From assembly GCF_019145205.1 (NCBI RefSeq), contig NZ_JAHSTT010000020.1:1-64000 (forward strand): a DNA stretch of 64,000 nucleotides. Direction: 5' to 3'. Position numbers and translations under genes: made by a program. This document shows positions 15,533 to 25,262 of this stretch, in pieces (positions within the stretch are counted from its first letter, which is position 1; each line of letters starts with the position of its first letter). Below the pieces are notes generated by a model. It made no database searches, was not told the origin of the DNA, and saw only the letters and a list, made by a program, of their open reading frames with translations. Source of the DNA: Pseudomonas khavaziana. Its GTDB lineage: Bacteria; Pseudomonadota; Gammaproteobacteria; Pseudomonadales; Pseudomonadaceae.

Positions 15533-16003
15533 ATGCCAAGAAGACGCGTAGCAGCCAAGCGCGAAGTGCTTGACGATCCAAAATACGGAAGCCAAATCCT
15601 GGCCAAGTTCATGAACCACGTGATGGAAAGCGGCAAGAAAGCCGTTGCCGAGCGTATCGTTTATGGCGCGCTGGAAAAGGTTAAAGAACGCAAGAACAGC
15701 GACCCCCTGGAAATCTTCGAGAAAGCTCTCGACGCCATCGCTCCGCTGGTCGAAGTGAAGTCGCGCCGTGTAGGCGGTGCTACTTACCAGGTTCCGGTTG
15801 AAGTTCGCCCGTCCCGTCGTAACGCTCTGGCAATGCGCTGGTTGGTAGACTTCGCCCGTAAGCGCGGCGAGAAGTCTATGGCTCTGCGTTTGGCCGGCGA
15901 ATTGTTGGACGCTGCTGAAGGTAAAGGTGCTGCTGTTAAGAAGCGTGAAGACGTGCACCGTATGGCTGAAGCTAACAAAGCTTTCTCGCACTACCGCTTC
16001 TAA
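15533..16003 (+). CDS. rpsG: 30S ribosomal protein S7
   Basis: Nucleates assembly of the 30S head and lines the E site; in E. coli it is the translational repressor of the str operon, acting in the rpsL-rpsG spacer. 156 residues beginning [19 protein letters not shown] with the [15 protein letters not shown] motif near 79-93. The 118-nt spacer before it contains a GGAGGCGTCCC hairpin-like segment that could be the S7 target, although I cannot fold it reliably by eye. Confidence 0.97.
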
Positions 16004-16033
16004 TTTTAGCTTCACTAATTTTGCGAGGGCTTT

Positions 16034-18139
16034 ATGGCTCGTACTACTCCGATTAGCCGCTACCGTAACATCGGTATCGTTGCTCACGTGGATGCTGGTA
16101 AAACCACCACCACTGAGCGCGTACTGTTTTACACCGGCAAAAGTCACAAGATGGGCGAGGTGCATGATGGCGCCGCGACCACAGACTGGATGGTTCAGGA
16201 GCAGGAGCGTGGTATTACCATTACTTCTGCTGCTATTACCGCCTTCTGGAAAGGTTCCGAGAAGCAGTACAAGGATGAGCACCGCTTCAACGTAATCGAT
16301 ACCCCGGGCCACGTAGACTTCACTATTGAAGTTGAGCGTTCCCTGCGCGTACTCGACGGCGCTGTCGTTGTGTTCTGCGGTACCTCGGGTGTTGAGCCGC
16401 AGTCGGAAACCGTATGGCGTCAAGCCAACAAATACGGCGTTCCACGCCTTGTTTACGTAAACAAGATGGACCGTGCCGGTGCGAACTTCCTGCGCGTGAT
16501 CGGTCAGATCAAGCAGCGCTTGGGTCACACTCCGGTGCCAATCCAGTTGGCGATCGGTTCCGAAGATAACTTCCAGGGGCAGATTGATCTGCTGACCATG
16601 GAAGCTGTCTACTGGAACGATGCCGACAAGGGTATGGTCCCTGTTCGCAAGCCTATCCCTGCCGAGCTGCAGGAGCTGGCTGACGAATGGCGCAACAACA
16701 TGGTTGAGGCTGCTGCCGAAGCCAATGAAGAGCTGATGAACAAGTACCTCGAAGGTGAAGAGCTCACCAACGTGGAAATCAAGGCCGCTCTGCGTCAGCG
16801 TACTATCGCTGGTGAAATCGTCCTGGCTGTTTGCGGCTCCTCGTTCAAGAACAAGGGTGTTCCTCTGGTTCTCGATGCTGTGATCGACTACCTGCCTGCA
16901 CCAATCGATATTCCTGCCATCAAGGGTACTGACCCGGATGACGAGACCATCGAGCTGGAGCGTCATGCAGACGATGCAGAACCGTTCTCCGCTCTGGCAT
17001 TTAAAATTGCCACTGACCCATTCGTGGGTACCTTGACCTTCGTCCGCGTTTACTCGGGCGTGTTGAACTCCGGCGACGGCGTGATCAACTCGGTTAAAGG
17101 CAAGAAAGAGCGCGTGGGTCGTATGGTGCAAATGCACGCAAACGCCCGCGAAGAGATCAAGGAAGTGCGCGCTGGAGACATCGCGGCCTTGATCGGCATG
17201 AAGGACGTCACCACTGGTGAAACCTTGTGCAACGCTGACAAGCCAATCATCCTGGTTCGCATGGACTTCCCGGAGCCGGTTATTTCGGTTGCCGTAGAGC
17301 CTAAGACCAAGGATGACCAGGAAAAAATGGGTATCGCTCTGGGCAAGCTTGCTCAGGAAGATCCATCTTTCCGCGTCAAGACTGATGAAGAGACTGGTCA
17401 AACGATCATCTCGGGCATGGGCGAGCTTCACCTGGACATCCTGGTTGACCGGATGCGCCGTGAGTTCAACGTCGAAGCCAACATCGGTAAGCCTCAGGTT
17501 TCCTATCGTGAGCGCATCACGAAGAACTGTGAAATCGAAGGCAAGTTCGTTCGTCAGTCCGGCGGTCGTGGTCAGTTCGGTCACTGCTGGATCCGTTTTG
17601 CGCCTGCTGACGAAGGTCAGGAAGGTCTGCAATTCGTGAACGAAGTAGTAGGTGGTGTTGTTCCTAAGGAATACATCCCTGCTATCCAGAAGGGTATCGA
17701 AGAGCAGATGAAGAACGGTGTTGTTGCCGGCTATCCGCTGATCGGCCTGAAAGCAACCGTTTTTGACGGTTCTTACCACGACGTCGACTCCAACGAGATG
17801 GCGTTTAAGGTGGCTGCCTCCATGGCAACCAAGCAACTGGCCCAGAAGGGCGGTGGTGAGTTGCTTGAGCCAATCATGGCGGTAGAAGTTGTTACACCTG
17901 AAGACTATATGGGTGATGTCATGGGCGACCTTAACCGTCGTCGCGGCATGATCTTGGGTATGGAAGACACGGTTTCCGGCAAAGTGATTCGCGCTGAGGT
18001 TCCGTTGGGTGAGATGTTCGGTTATGCGACCGACGTTCGCTCCATGTCCCAGGGTCGCGCAAGCTACTCTATGGAATTCAAAAAATACAACACAGCTCCG
18101 GCGCACATCGCTGAAACTGTATCCAAAAAACAAGGCTGA
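16034..18139 (+). CDS. fusA: Elongation factor G
   Basis: GTPase that drives translocation and, with RRF, ribosome recycling. 701 residues with G1 AHVDAGKT (17-24), G3 DTPGH (89-93), G4 NKMD (143-146) and the domain IV/V segments at the C-terminus ending in a Lys-rich tail. Located between rpsG and tuf in the standard str operon. Pseudomonads often carry a second EF-G paralogue elsewhere; the str-operon copy is the one usually called FusA1. Confidence 0.98.
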   Translation: MARTTPISRYRNIGIVAHVDAGKTTTTERVLFYTGKSHKMGEVHDGAATTDWMVQEQERGITITSAAITAFWKGSEKQYKDEHRFNVIDTPGHVDFTIEVERSLRVLDGAVVVFCGTSGVEPQSETVWRQANKYGVPRLVYVNKMDRAGANFLRVIGQIKQRLGHTPVPIQLAIGSEDNFQGQIDLLTMEAVYWNDADKGMVPVRKPIPAELQELADEWRNNMVEAAAEANEELMNKYLEGEELTNVEIKAALRQRTIAGEIVLAVCGSSFKNKGVPLVLDAVIDYLPAPIDIPAIKGTDPDDETIELERHADDAEPFSALAFKIATDPFVGTLTFVRVYSGVLNSGDGVINSVKGKKERVGRMVQMHANAREEIKEVRAGDIAALIGMKDVTTGETLCNADKPIILVRMDFPEPVISVAVEPKTKDDQEKMGIALGKLAQEDPSFRVKTDEETGQTIISGMGELHLDILVDRMRREFNVEANIGKPQVSYRERITKNCEIEGKFVRQSGGRGQFGHCWIRFAPADEGQEGLQFVNEVVGGVVPKEYIPAIQKGIEEQMKNGVVAGYPLIGLKATVFDGSYHDVDSNEMAFKVAASMATKQLAQKGGGELLEPIMAVEVVTPEDYMGDVMGDLNRRRGMILGMEDTVSGKVIRAEVPLGEMFGYATDVRSMSQGRASYSMEFKKYNTAPAHIAETVSKKQG

Positions 18140-18169
18140 TTCAGTCCTTTAGGCAAGGAGTTAATTGTC

Positions 18170-19363
18170 GTGGCTAAAGAAAAATTTGATCGTTCCCTAC
18201 CGCACGTCAACGTTGGCACCATCGGTCACGTTGACCACGGTAAAACCACTCTGACTGCTGCTCTGACTCGCGTTTGCTCCGAAGTATTCGGTTCTGCAAT
18301 CGTTGATTTCGATAAAATCGACAGCGCACCAGAAGAAAAAGCTCGTGGTATCACCATCAACACCGCGCACGTTGAATACAACTCGCTGATCCGTCACTAC
18401 GCTCACGTTGACTGCCCAGGTCACGCTGACTATGTGAAGAACATGATCACCGGTGCTGCCCAGATGGACGGCGCAATCCTGGTTTGTTCGGCCGCTGATG
18501 GTCCGATGCCACAAACCCGTGAGCACATCCTGCTGTCCCGCCAGGTTGGCGTTCCGTACATCGTGGTTTACCTGAACAAGGCTGACCTGGTAGACGACGC
18601 TGAGCTGCTGGAACTGGTTGAGATGGAAGTGCGCGATCTGCTGAGCACTTACGACTTCCCAGGTGACGACACTCCGATCATCATCGGTTCTGCTCGTATG
18701 GCTCTGGAAGGCAAAGACGATAACGAAATGGGCACCACGTCCGTTCGTAAGCTGGTTGAGACTCTGGACAGCTACATCCCAGATCCAGTCCGTGTTATCG
18801 ACAAGCCGTTCCTGATGCCAATCGAAGACGTATTCTCGATCTCCGGTCGCGGTACTGTTGTAACTGGTCGTATCGAGCGCGGTATCGTCAAGGTTCAAGA
18901 CCCACTGGAAATCGTTGGTCTGCGTGACACCACCGTCACCACCTGCACCGGTGTTGAAATGTTCCGTAAACTGCTCGACGAAGGTCGTGCTGGCGAGAAC
19001 TGCGGCGTTCTGCTGCGTGGTACCAAGCGTGACGACGTTGAGCGTGGTCAGGTTCTGGTTAAGCCGGGTTCGGTTAAGCCGCACACCAAGTTCGAAGCTG
19101 AAGTGTACGTGCTGAGCAAAGAAGAAGGCGGCCGTCACACTCCGTTCTTCAAAGGCTACCGTCCACAGTTCTACTTCCGTACTACCGACGTAACTGGTAA
19201 CTGCGAACTGCCGGAAGGCGTAGAAATGGTAATGCCAGGCGACAACATCAAAATGGTTGTCACCCTGATCAAAACCATCGCTATGGAAGACGGTCTGCGT
19301 TTCGCAATCCGTGAAGGCGGCCGTACCGTTGGTGCTGGCGTTGTAGCTAAAATCATCGAGTAA
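18170..19363 (+). CDS. tuf: Elongation factor Tu
   Basis: Delivers aminoacyl-tRNA to the ribosome as a GTP complex. 397 residues with GHVDHGKT (19-26), DCPGH (81-85) and NKAD (136-139). The start is GTG at 18170 behind AAGGAG. It closes the str operon with a strong terminator. This is the only tuf gene in the window: the second copy normally found between tRNA-Thr and tRNA-Trp is missing at 2686-2848. Confidence 0.98.
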   Translation: MAKEKFDRSLPHVNVGTIGHVDHGKTTLTAALTRVCSEVFGSAIVDFDKIDSAPEEKARGITINTAHVEYNSLIRHYAHVDCPGHADYVKNMITGAAQMDGAILVCSAADGPMPQTREHILLSRQVGVPYIVVYLNKADLVDDAELLELVEMEVRDLLSTYDFPGDDTPIIIGSARMALEGKDDNEMGTTSVRKLVETLDSYIPDPVRVIDKPFLMPIEDVFSISGRGTVVTGRIERGIVKVQDPLEIVGLRDTTVTTCTGVEMFRKLLDEGRAGENCGVLLRGTKRDDVERGQVLVKPGSVKPHTKFEAEVYVLSKEEGGRHTPFFKGYRPQFYFRTTDVTGNCELPEGVEMVMPGDNIKMVVTLIKTIAMEDGLRFAIREGGRTVGAGVVAKIIE

Positions 19364-19397
19364 TTATCTCTTCTGAGATGGCTCGATGTTTTGAAAA

Positions 19398-19424
19398 GGC
19401 CCCCGCTCAGCGGGGGCCTTTTTT
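19398..19424 (+). terminator. Terminator of the str operon
   Basis: GGCCCCCGC (19398-19406), TCA loop, GCGGGGGCC (19410-19418), then TTTTTTA. One of the strongest intrinsic terminators in the window; the S10 promoter begins 7 nt later. Confidence 0.93.
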
Positions 19425-19430
19425 ATTGGG

Positions 19431-19459
19431 TTGACACCTATCAGGGCCGTCTATAGAAT
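19431..19459 (+). promoter_or_regulatory. Promoter of the S10 operon
   Basis: Perfect -35 TTGACA (19431-19436), 17 nt spacer and TAGAAT (19454-19459). The predicted leader before rpsJ is only about 55 nt, too short for the long L4-responsive leader known from E. coli. Confidence 0.8.
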
Positions 19460-19521
19460 TGCGCCTCCTTTTAACGGGCGTATTGCGCTCGCTGGGAATA
19501 GCAGCCGGAGTCTGAAATCCA

Positions 19522-19833
19522 ATGCAAAATCAGCAAATCCGTATCAGGTTGAAGGCTTTTGACCATCGCCTGATCGACCAATCCACCCAGGAAATCGTGG
19601 AAACCGCGAAACGTACTGGTGCTCAAGTGCGTGGTCCAATTCCACTGCCTACCCGTAAAGAGCGGTTTACCGTTCTGGTCTCCCCGCACGTCAACAAAGA
19701 CGCGCGTGACCAGTACGAGATCCGTACTCATAAGCGCGTACTGGACATCGTCCAGCCAACGGATAAAACCGTTGATGCACTTATGAAGCTCGATCTGGCG
19801 GCCGGTGTGGAAGTACAGATCAGCCTCGGCTAA
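19522..19833 (+). CDS. rpsJ: 30S ribosomal protein S10 (NusE)
   Basis: 30S head protein; also acts as NusE with NusB in antitermination and contacts NusG. 103 residues with the [11 protein letters not shown] and [15 protein letters not shown] motifs of the family. First gene of the S10 operon, 62 nt behind its promoter. Confidence 0.98.
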
Positions 19834-19914
19834 GACTTGGGTCTTAGTCGTGTAACGCTCTGAAATGGGCGGCCATAGCGGGTGAAAGCCCCGTACACTC
19901 ATGAGGTTTACAAC

Positions 19915-20550
19915 ATGACTATTGGTGTAGTCGGTCGTAAATGCGGTATGACCCGTATTTTCACCGAAGAAGGTGTCTCCATTCCGGTCACGGTCATTGA
20001 GATCGAACCGAATCGCGTCACCCAGTTCAAAACTGAAGAAACCGATGGCTATCGTGCAGTGCAAGTCACTGTCGGCGAGCGTCGTGCTTCGCGCGTGACT
20101 GCTGCTCAAGCAGGTCACTTCGCTAAAGCAAACGTTGCAGCTGGTCGCACCGTCATGGAGTTCCGTCTTGAAGACGGCGACTACAAGGCTGGCGATCTGA
20201 TCAACGCTGAAATCTTCGCCGCTGGTCAACTGGTTGATGTAACCGGTCAGTCCAAGGGTAAAGGCTTCCAGGGTACGATCAAGCGTTGGAATTTCCGTGG
20301 TCAAGACAACACTCACGGTAACTCCGTTTCCCACCGCGTCCCGGGCTCTATTGGCCAGTGCCAGACTCCTGGTCGTGTATTCAAGGGCAAGAAAATGTCC
20401 GGTCATATGGGCGCTGAGCGCGTGACCGTGCAGTCCCTCGAAGTAGTGCGCGTCGACGCTGAACGCAATCTGTTGTTGGTCAAGGGTGCTGTTCCTGGCG
20501 CTACTGGCGGCAACCTGGTTGTACGTCCAGCGGCCAAGGCTCGCGGTTAA
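19915..20550 (+). CDS. rplC: 50S ribosomal protein L3
   Basis: Early-assembling protein near the peptidyl transferase centre. The 211-residue product begins MTIGVVGRKCGMTRIF. The frame is open 11 codons upstream but that extension is unrelated to the family, and the ATG at 19915 follows GAGG. It contains the internal loop RGQDNTHGNSVSHRVPGSIG, which carries the glutamine methylated by PrmB in E. coli. Confidence 0.97.
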   Translation: MTIGVVGRKCGMTRIFTEEGVSIPVTVIEIEPNRVTQFKTEETDGYRAVQVTVGERRASRVTAAQAGHFAKANVAAGRTVMEFRLEDGDYKAGDLINAEIFAAGQLVDVTGQSKGKGFQGTIKRWNFRGQDNTHGNSVSHRVPGSIGQCQTPGRVFKGKKMSGHMGAERVTVQSLEVVRVDAERNLLLVKGAVPGATGGNLVVRPAAKARG

Positions 20551-20562
20551 GGGGAAGCTGAC

Positions 20563-21165
20563 ATGCAATTAAATGTAAATGACGCTCAAGCGATTGAAGT
20601 TTCCGAACTGACATTTGGCGGCGAATTCAACGAGACGCTGGTTCACCAAGCAGTCGTGGCCTACATGGCCGGCGGCCGTCAAGGTAGCAAGCAGCAAAAG
20701 ACCCGTTCCGACGTTCGTGGTGGCGGTAAGCGCCCTTGGCGTCAGAAAGGTACTGGCCGTGCTCGTGCCGGTACTATCCGTAGCCCAATCTGGCGCGGCG
20801 GCGGTACCACTTTCGCAGCTCGTCCTCAGGATCACTCTCAGAAGCTCAACAAGAAGATGTATCGCGCAGCACTGCGCTCCATCCTTGCTGAACTCGTGCG
20901 TACTGATCGCCTGGTCGTGGTTCAAGACTTCGCTGTTGAAAGTCCAAAAACCAAAGATCTGCTGGGCAAACTGAACAACATGAGCCTGACCGACGTTTTG
21001 ATCGTGTCTGAAGCTGTTGATCAGAACCTGTACCTGGCTGCTCGCAACCTGCCACACGTTGATGTACGTGACGTGCAAGGTTCCGATCCAGTTAGTCTGA
21101 TCGCATACGACAAGGTGTTGATCACCGTGTCGGCCGTGAAGAAATTCGAGGAGCTGCTGGGATGA
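20563..21165 (+). CDS. rplD: 50S ribosomal protein L4
   Basis: Lines the nascent peptide tunnel and in E. coli is the regulator of the S10 operon. 200 residues with the extended loop [19 protein letters not shown] near 51-69, where macrolide-resistance changes can occur; the residues there look normal. Its stop overlaps the rplW start (ATGA). Confidence 0.97.
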
Positions 21166-21461
21166 ACCAGGAACGCGTATTTAAAGTTCTGCTTGGCCCG
21201 CACGTTTCCGAAAAGGCTACGGTTCTGGCTGACAAGAAAGGCCAGTTCGTTTTCAAGGTTGCAACTGACGCAACCAAGCTGGAAATCAAGAAGGCCGTCG
21301 AAAGCCTGTTCAGCGTGAAAGTAGAGCGTGTTACTACCCTGAATGTTCTGGGTAAGAGCAAGCGCACTGCTCGCGGTCTGGGCAAGCGTAATGACTGGAA
21401 GAAGGCAGTTATCTCCCTTCAGCCAGGCCAAGATCTCGATTTCAGCAGCAGTGCTGAGTAA
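21162..21461 (+). CDS. rplW: 50S ribosomal protein L23
   Basis: Sits at the tunnel exit and docks trigger factor and SRP. 99 residues beginning [20 protein letters not shown] with the [19 protein letters not shown] motif at about 64-82. Overlaps the rplD stop by 4 nt, so translation is coupled. Confidence 0.97.
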
Positions 21462-21475
21462 GGAAGGGGTGCATC

Positions 21476-22300
21476 ATGGCAATCGTTAAATGCAAACCGA
21501 CTTCCCCTGGCCGCCGTTTTGTGGTCAAGGTGGTCAACCAGGAGCTGCATAAAGGCGCTCCTCACGCACCGCTGCTCGAGAAGAAATCGAAGACTGGTGG
21601 TCGTAACAACAATGGTCGTATTACCACTCGTCACATCGGTGGTGGCCATAAGCAGCATTATCGTCTGGTCGACTTCCGTCGCAACGACAAAGATGGCATC
21701 GCTGCCACTGTCGAGCGTATCGAATACGATCCAAACCGTACTGCTCACATCGCTCTGCTGCTGTACGCAGATGGCGAGCGTCGCTACATCATCGCCCCTA
21801 AAGGCGTGAGTGCTGGCGACCAGCTGATCGCAGGTGCCCTGGCGCCGATCAAGCCGGGCAACGCTCTGCAACTGCGTAACATTCCAGTTGGTAGCACCGT
21901 ACACGGCATCGAATTGAAGCCAGGTAAAGGCGCGCAAATCGCTCGTTCCGCTGGTGCTTCGGCTCAGCTGATCGCTCGTGAAGGTGTCTACGTGACCCTG
22001 CGTCTGCGTTCTGGTGAGATGCGTAAAGTGCTGGCTGAATGCCGTGCGACCCTGGGTGAAGTCTCGAACTCCGAGCACAGCCTGCGTTCGTTGGGTAAAG
22101 CTGGTGCCAAACGCTGGCGTGGCGTTCGCCCAACCGTTCGTGGTGTTGCCATGAACCCGGTTGACCACCCACACGGTGGTGGTGAAGGTCGTACCTCTGG
22201 TGGTCGTCATCCGGTATCGCCATGGGGCTTCCCGACTAAGGGCGCGAAGACTCGTGGTAATAAGCGTACCGACAAAATGATCGTCCGTCGTCGCAAGTAA
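21476..22300 (+). CDS. rplB: 50S ribosomal protein L2
   Basis: One of the largest and most conserved proteins, bridging the subunits near the peptidyl transferase centre. 274 residues with the GRNNNGRITTRHIGGGHKQHYR stretch near 42-63 and the C-terminal MNPVDHPHGGGEGR motif holding the conserved histidine. 14 nt behind rplW with a GAAGGGGTG ribosome site. Confidence 0.98.
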   Translation: MAIVKCKPTSPGRRFVVKVVNQELHKGAPHAPLLEKKSKTGGRNNNGRITTRHIGGGHKQHYRLVDFRRNDKDGIAATVERIEYDPNRTAHIALLLYADGERRYIIAPKGVSAGDQLIAGALAPIKPGNALQLRNIPVGSTVHGIELKPGKGAQIARSAGASAQLIAREGVYVTLRLRSGEMRKVLAECRATLGEVSNSEHSLRSLGKAGAKRWRGVRPTVRGVAMNPVDHPHGGGEGRTSGGRHPVSPWGFPTKGAKTRGNKRTDKMIVRRRK

Positions 22301-22316
22301 ATAGAGGGATACGACA

Positions 22317-22592
22317 GTGCCACGTTCTCTGAAAAAAGGTCCTTTTATTGATCTTCACCTACTGAAGAAGATCGAAGTGGCGGCGGAAAAGAACGATCGC
22401 AAACCAGTTAAAACCTGGTCGCGTCGTTCGATGATCCTGCCACAAATGGTCGGTCTGACCATCGCAGTACACAACGGTCGCCAACACGTCCCAGTTCTCG
22501 TTAACGAAGACATGGTCGGCCACAAACTAGGCGAGTTTGCCGGTACCCGCACTTATCGTGGGCACGTGGCAGACAAGAAAGCCAAGCGTTAA
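22317..22592 (+). CDS. rpsS: 30S ribosomal protein S19
   Basis: 30S head protein touching the A-site tRNA and forming an intersubunit bridge with L5. 91 residues beginning [15 protein letters not shown] with [16 protein letters not shown] near the C-terminus. Starts with GTG at 22317, the natural N-terminus. Confidence 0.97.
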
Positions 22593-22603
22593 GGGGTAAG
22601 GAA

Positions 22604-22936
22604 ATGGAAGTAGCCGCTAAGTTGTCGGGCGCTCGAATCTCCGCCCAGAAAGCCCGCTTGGTCGCCGACCAGATCCGCGGGAAGAAGGTGGGCGAAGCGC
22701 TCAACCTGTTGGCTTTCAGCAGTAAGAAAGCCGCCGAGATCATGAAGAAAGTGCTGGAGTCGGCCGTAGCCAACGCCGAGCATAACGAAGGCGCAGACGT
22801 TGATGACCTGAAGGTCAGCACCGTTTTCGTCAACGAAGGGCGTTCGCTGAAGCGCATCATGCCGCGTGCCAAAGGCCGTGCTGATCGCATCGTCAAGCGG
22901 TCTTGCCATATCACTGTCAAGGTTGCTGACAAGTAA
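22604..22936 (+). CDS. rplV: 50S ribosomal protein L22
   Basis: Contacts all 23S rRNA domains; its beta-hairpin reaches the exit tunnel. 110 residues with [18 protein letters not shown] near the N-terminus and the tunnel hairpin [17 protein letters not shown] at about 82-98, without visible insertion or deletion. Confidence 0.97.
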
Positions 22937-22949
22937 CGGAGTCGAAGAG

Positions 22950-23636
22950 ATGGGTCAGAAAGTACATCCCATTGGCATTCGCCTGGGAATCGTCAAGGAG
23001 CACACCTCCGTCTGGTACGCAGACGGTCGGACTTATGCGGACTATTTGTTCGCTGATCTGAAGGTGCGTGAGTATCTCCAAGACAAACTAAAAAGCGCGT
23101 CCGTAAGCCGTATCGATATCCATCGTCCGGCGCAAACTGCACGTATCACCATCCACACCGCTCGTCCAGGTATCGTTATCGGGAAGAAAGGTGAAGATGT
23201 TGAGAAACTGCGTCAGGACCTGACCAAGCAAATGGGTGTGCCTGTGCACATCAATATCGAAGAGATCCGTAAGCCGGAGCTCGACGGTATGCTGGTTGCG
23301 CAGAGCGTAGCTCAGCAGCTGGAACGCCGCGTAATGTTCCGTCGCGCTATGAAGCGTGCCGTACAGAACGCCATGCGTATTGGTGCCAAAGGCATCAAAA
23401 TCCAAGTGAGCGGTCGTCTCGGCGGTGCTGAAATCGCACGTACTGAATGGTATCGCGAAGGTCGTGTGCCACTGCACACCCTGCGTGCCGACATCGACTA
23501 TGCCAACTACGAAGCTCACACCACTTACGGTGTGATCGGTGTAAAGGTTTGGATCTTCAAAGGCGAAGTAATTGGTGGTCGCCAAGAAGAACTGAAACCA
23601 CAAGCACCAGCGCCTCGTAAAAAAGCTGCTAAGTAA
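22950..23636 (+). CDS. rpsC: 30S ribosomal protein S3
   Basis: Forms part of the mRNA entry pore with S4 and S5. 228 residues beginning [18 protein letters not shown], with the KH motif [16 protein letters not shown] near 60-76. The frame runs 28 codons further upstream inside rplV, but only the ATG at 22950 gives the family N-terminus and has a GGAGTCGAAGAG ribosome site. Confidence 0.97.
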
Positions 23637-23648
23637 GGGGTACGCCAA

Positions 23649-24062
23649 ATGTTGCAACCTAAGCGTACGAAGTTCCGCAAGCAGATGACAGGCCACAACC
23701 GTGGTCTGGCTCAGCGCGGTAGCAAAGTCAGCTTCGGCGAGTTCGCGCTGAAGTCTGTAGCTCGTGGTCGTCTCACCGCTCGTCAGATCGAGTCAGCGCG
23801 TCGTGCCCTGACCCGTCACGTAAAACGTGGCGGCAAGATCTGGATCCGTGTATTCCCGGACAAGCCGATCTCCAAAAAACCTCTCGAGGTTCGGATGGGT
23901 AAAGGTAAGGGTAACGTGGAATACTGGGTAGCCCAGATTCAGCCAGGCAAAGTCCTGTATGAAATCGAGGGCGTTTCTGAAGAGCTGGCGCGTGAGGCTT
24001 TCGCCCTGGCTGCTGCAAAGCTGCCGCTCGCCACCTCCTTTGTTAAACGGACGGTGATGTGA
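23649..24062 (+). CDS. rplP: 50S ribosomal protein L16
   Basis: Organises the A-site side of the 50S subunit. 137 residues, starting [20 protein letters not shown] and containing [20 protein letters not shown] near 67-86. Its stop shares bases with the start of rpmC (GTGATG). Confidence 0.97.
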
Positions 24063-24253
24063 TGAAAGCGAATGAACTTCGTGAAAAATCCGCACAGCAG
24101 CTGAACGAGCAACTGCTCGGCCTGCTGCGCGACCAGTTCAATCTGCGCATGCAGAAAGCAACTGGCCAGTTGGGGCAGTCTCATCTGCTCTCGCAAGTTA
24201 AGCGTGACATCGCTCGCGTGAAGACTGTGCTCAACCAGCAGGCAGGTAAGTGA
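24062..24253 (+). CDS. rpmC: 50S ribosomal protein L29
   Basis: Small helical-hairpin protein at the tunnel exit beside L23. 63 residues, [20 protein letters not shown] and [20 protein letters not shown] lies directly before the ATG (24059), so initiation could be at either; I use the ATG that gives MKANEL. Overlaps the rplP stop by one base. Confidence 0.96.
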
Positions 24254-24255
24254 TC

Positions 24256-24522
24256 ATGGCTGAAGCCGAAAAGACTGTCCGTACGCTGACTGGCCGTGTT
24301 GTCAGCGACAAGATGGACAAAACCATCACCGTTTTGATCGAGCGTCGCGTTAAGCACCCGATCTACGGTAAATATGTTAAGCGTTCGACTAAGCTGCACG
24401 CGCACGACGAAACCAACCAGTGCCACATCGGCGACAAAGTCACTATTCGTGAAACTCGTCCGCTGGCCAAGACCAAGTCTTGGGCACTGGTTGATATTCT
24501 CGAACGCGCTGTGGAAGTCTAA
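24256..24522 (+). CDS. rpsQ: 30S ribosomal protein S17
   Basis: Primary 16S rRNA-binding protein with an OB fold. 88 residues containing RTLTGRVVSDKMDKTITVLIE and HIGDKVTIRETRPLAKTKSW. The ATG at 24256 is preferred over the GTG two codons earlier, since it gives MAEAEKTVRTL. Last gene of the S10 operon. Confidence 0.96.
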   Translation: MAEAEKTVRTLTGRVVSDKMDKTITVLIERRVKHPIYGKYVKRSTKLHAHDETNQCHIGDKVTIRETRPLAKTKSWALVDILERAVEV

Positions 24523-24545
24523 GGACTAGGGGTCGGAGAAATTAT

Positions 24546-24914
24546 ATGATTCAGACTCAATCCATGCTCGATGTGGCCGATAACAGCGGCGCTCGCCGTG
24601 TTATGTGCATCAAGGTGCTGGGTGGCTCCCATCGTCGTTACGCTGGTATCGGTGACATCATCAAAGTTACCGTGAAGGAAGCAATTCCTCGCGGTAAGGT
24701 GAAAAAAGGCCAAGTGATGACTGCTGTCGTAGTCCGCACTCGTCACGGCGTACGTCGTGCAGATGGCTCCATTATCCGCTTTGATGGCAACGCTGCTGTT
24801 CTTCTGAACAACAAGCAAGAGCCTATCGGCACCCGTATCTTTGGGCCAGTGACCCGTGAACTTCGTACTGAGAAGTTCATGAAGATCGTCTCGCTCGCCC
24901 CAGAAGTGCTGTAA
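24546..24914 (+). CDS. rplN: 50S ribosomal protein L14
   Basis: Interface protein that contacts 16S rRNA and the silencing factor RsfS. 122 residues beginning MIQTQSMLDVADNSGARR, with GTRIFGPVTRELR near the end. Starts the spc gene group 23 nt after rpsQ; I see no terminator or convincing promoter in that short gap, so it is probably transcribed on from the S10 operon. Confidence 0.97.
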   Translation: MIQTQSMLDVADNSGARRVMCIKVLGGSHRRYAGIGDIIKVTVKEAIPRGKVKKGQVMTAVVVRTRHGVRRADGSIIRFDGNAAVLLNNKQEPIGTRIFGPVTRELRTEKFMKIVSLAPEVL

Positions 24915-24925
24915 GGAGATCCGAC

Positions 24926-25240
24926 ATGCAAAAGATTCGTCGTGACGACGAGATCATCGTGATCGCCGGCAAAGACAAAGGTAAGCGCGGTAAGGTGCTT
25001 AAGGTTCTCGCCAATAACCGTCTGGTTATCGGTGGTCTGAACCTGGTCAAGCGTCATACCAAGCCTAACCCGATGTCGGGCGTGCAGGGCGGTATCGTCG
25101 AGAAAGAAGCTCCGCTGGACGCTTCTAACGTCGCCATCTTCAACGGCGAAACCAACAAGGCTGACCGCGTTGGTTTCAAAGTAGAAGACGGTAAGAAAAT
25201 TCGTGTCTTCAAGTCGACCCAAAAAGCGGTTGATGCTTGA
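24926..25240 (+). CDS. rplX: 50S ribosomal protein L24
   Basis: Assembly-initiating protein of the 50S subunit with a KOW motif (DEIIVIAGKDKGKRGKVLKV, about 7-26). 104 residues. Behind rplN at 11 nt with AAGGAGAT. Confidence 0.97.
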   Translation: MQKIRRDDEIIVIAGKDKGKRGKVLKVLANNRLVIGGLNLVKRHTKPNPMSGVQGGIVEKEAPLDASNVAIFNGETNKADRVGFKVEDGKKIRVFKSTQKAVDA

Positions 25241-25262
25241 ACACTGCTAGGTAGATTAGACC

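Noticed and set aside
15527..18133. Minus-strand open frame antisense to rpsG and fusA
   Set aside because: It covers two certain genes and its translation is low-complexity shadow sequence.
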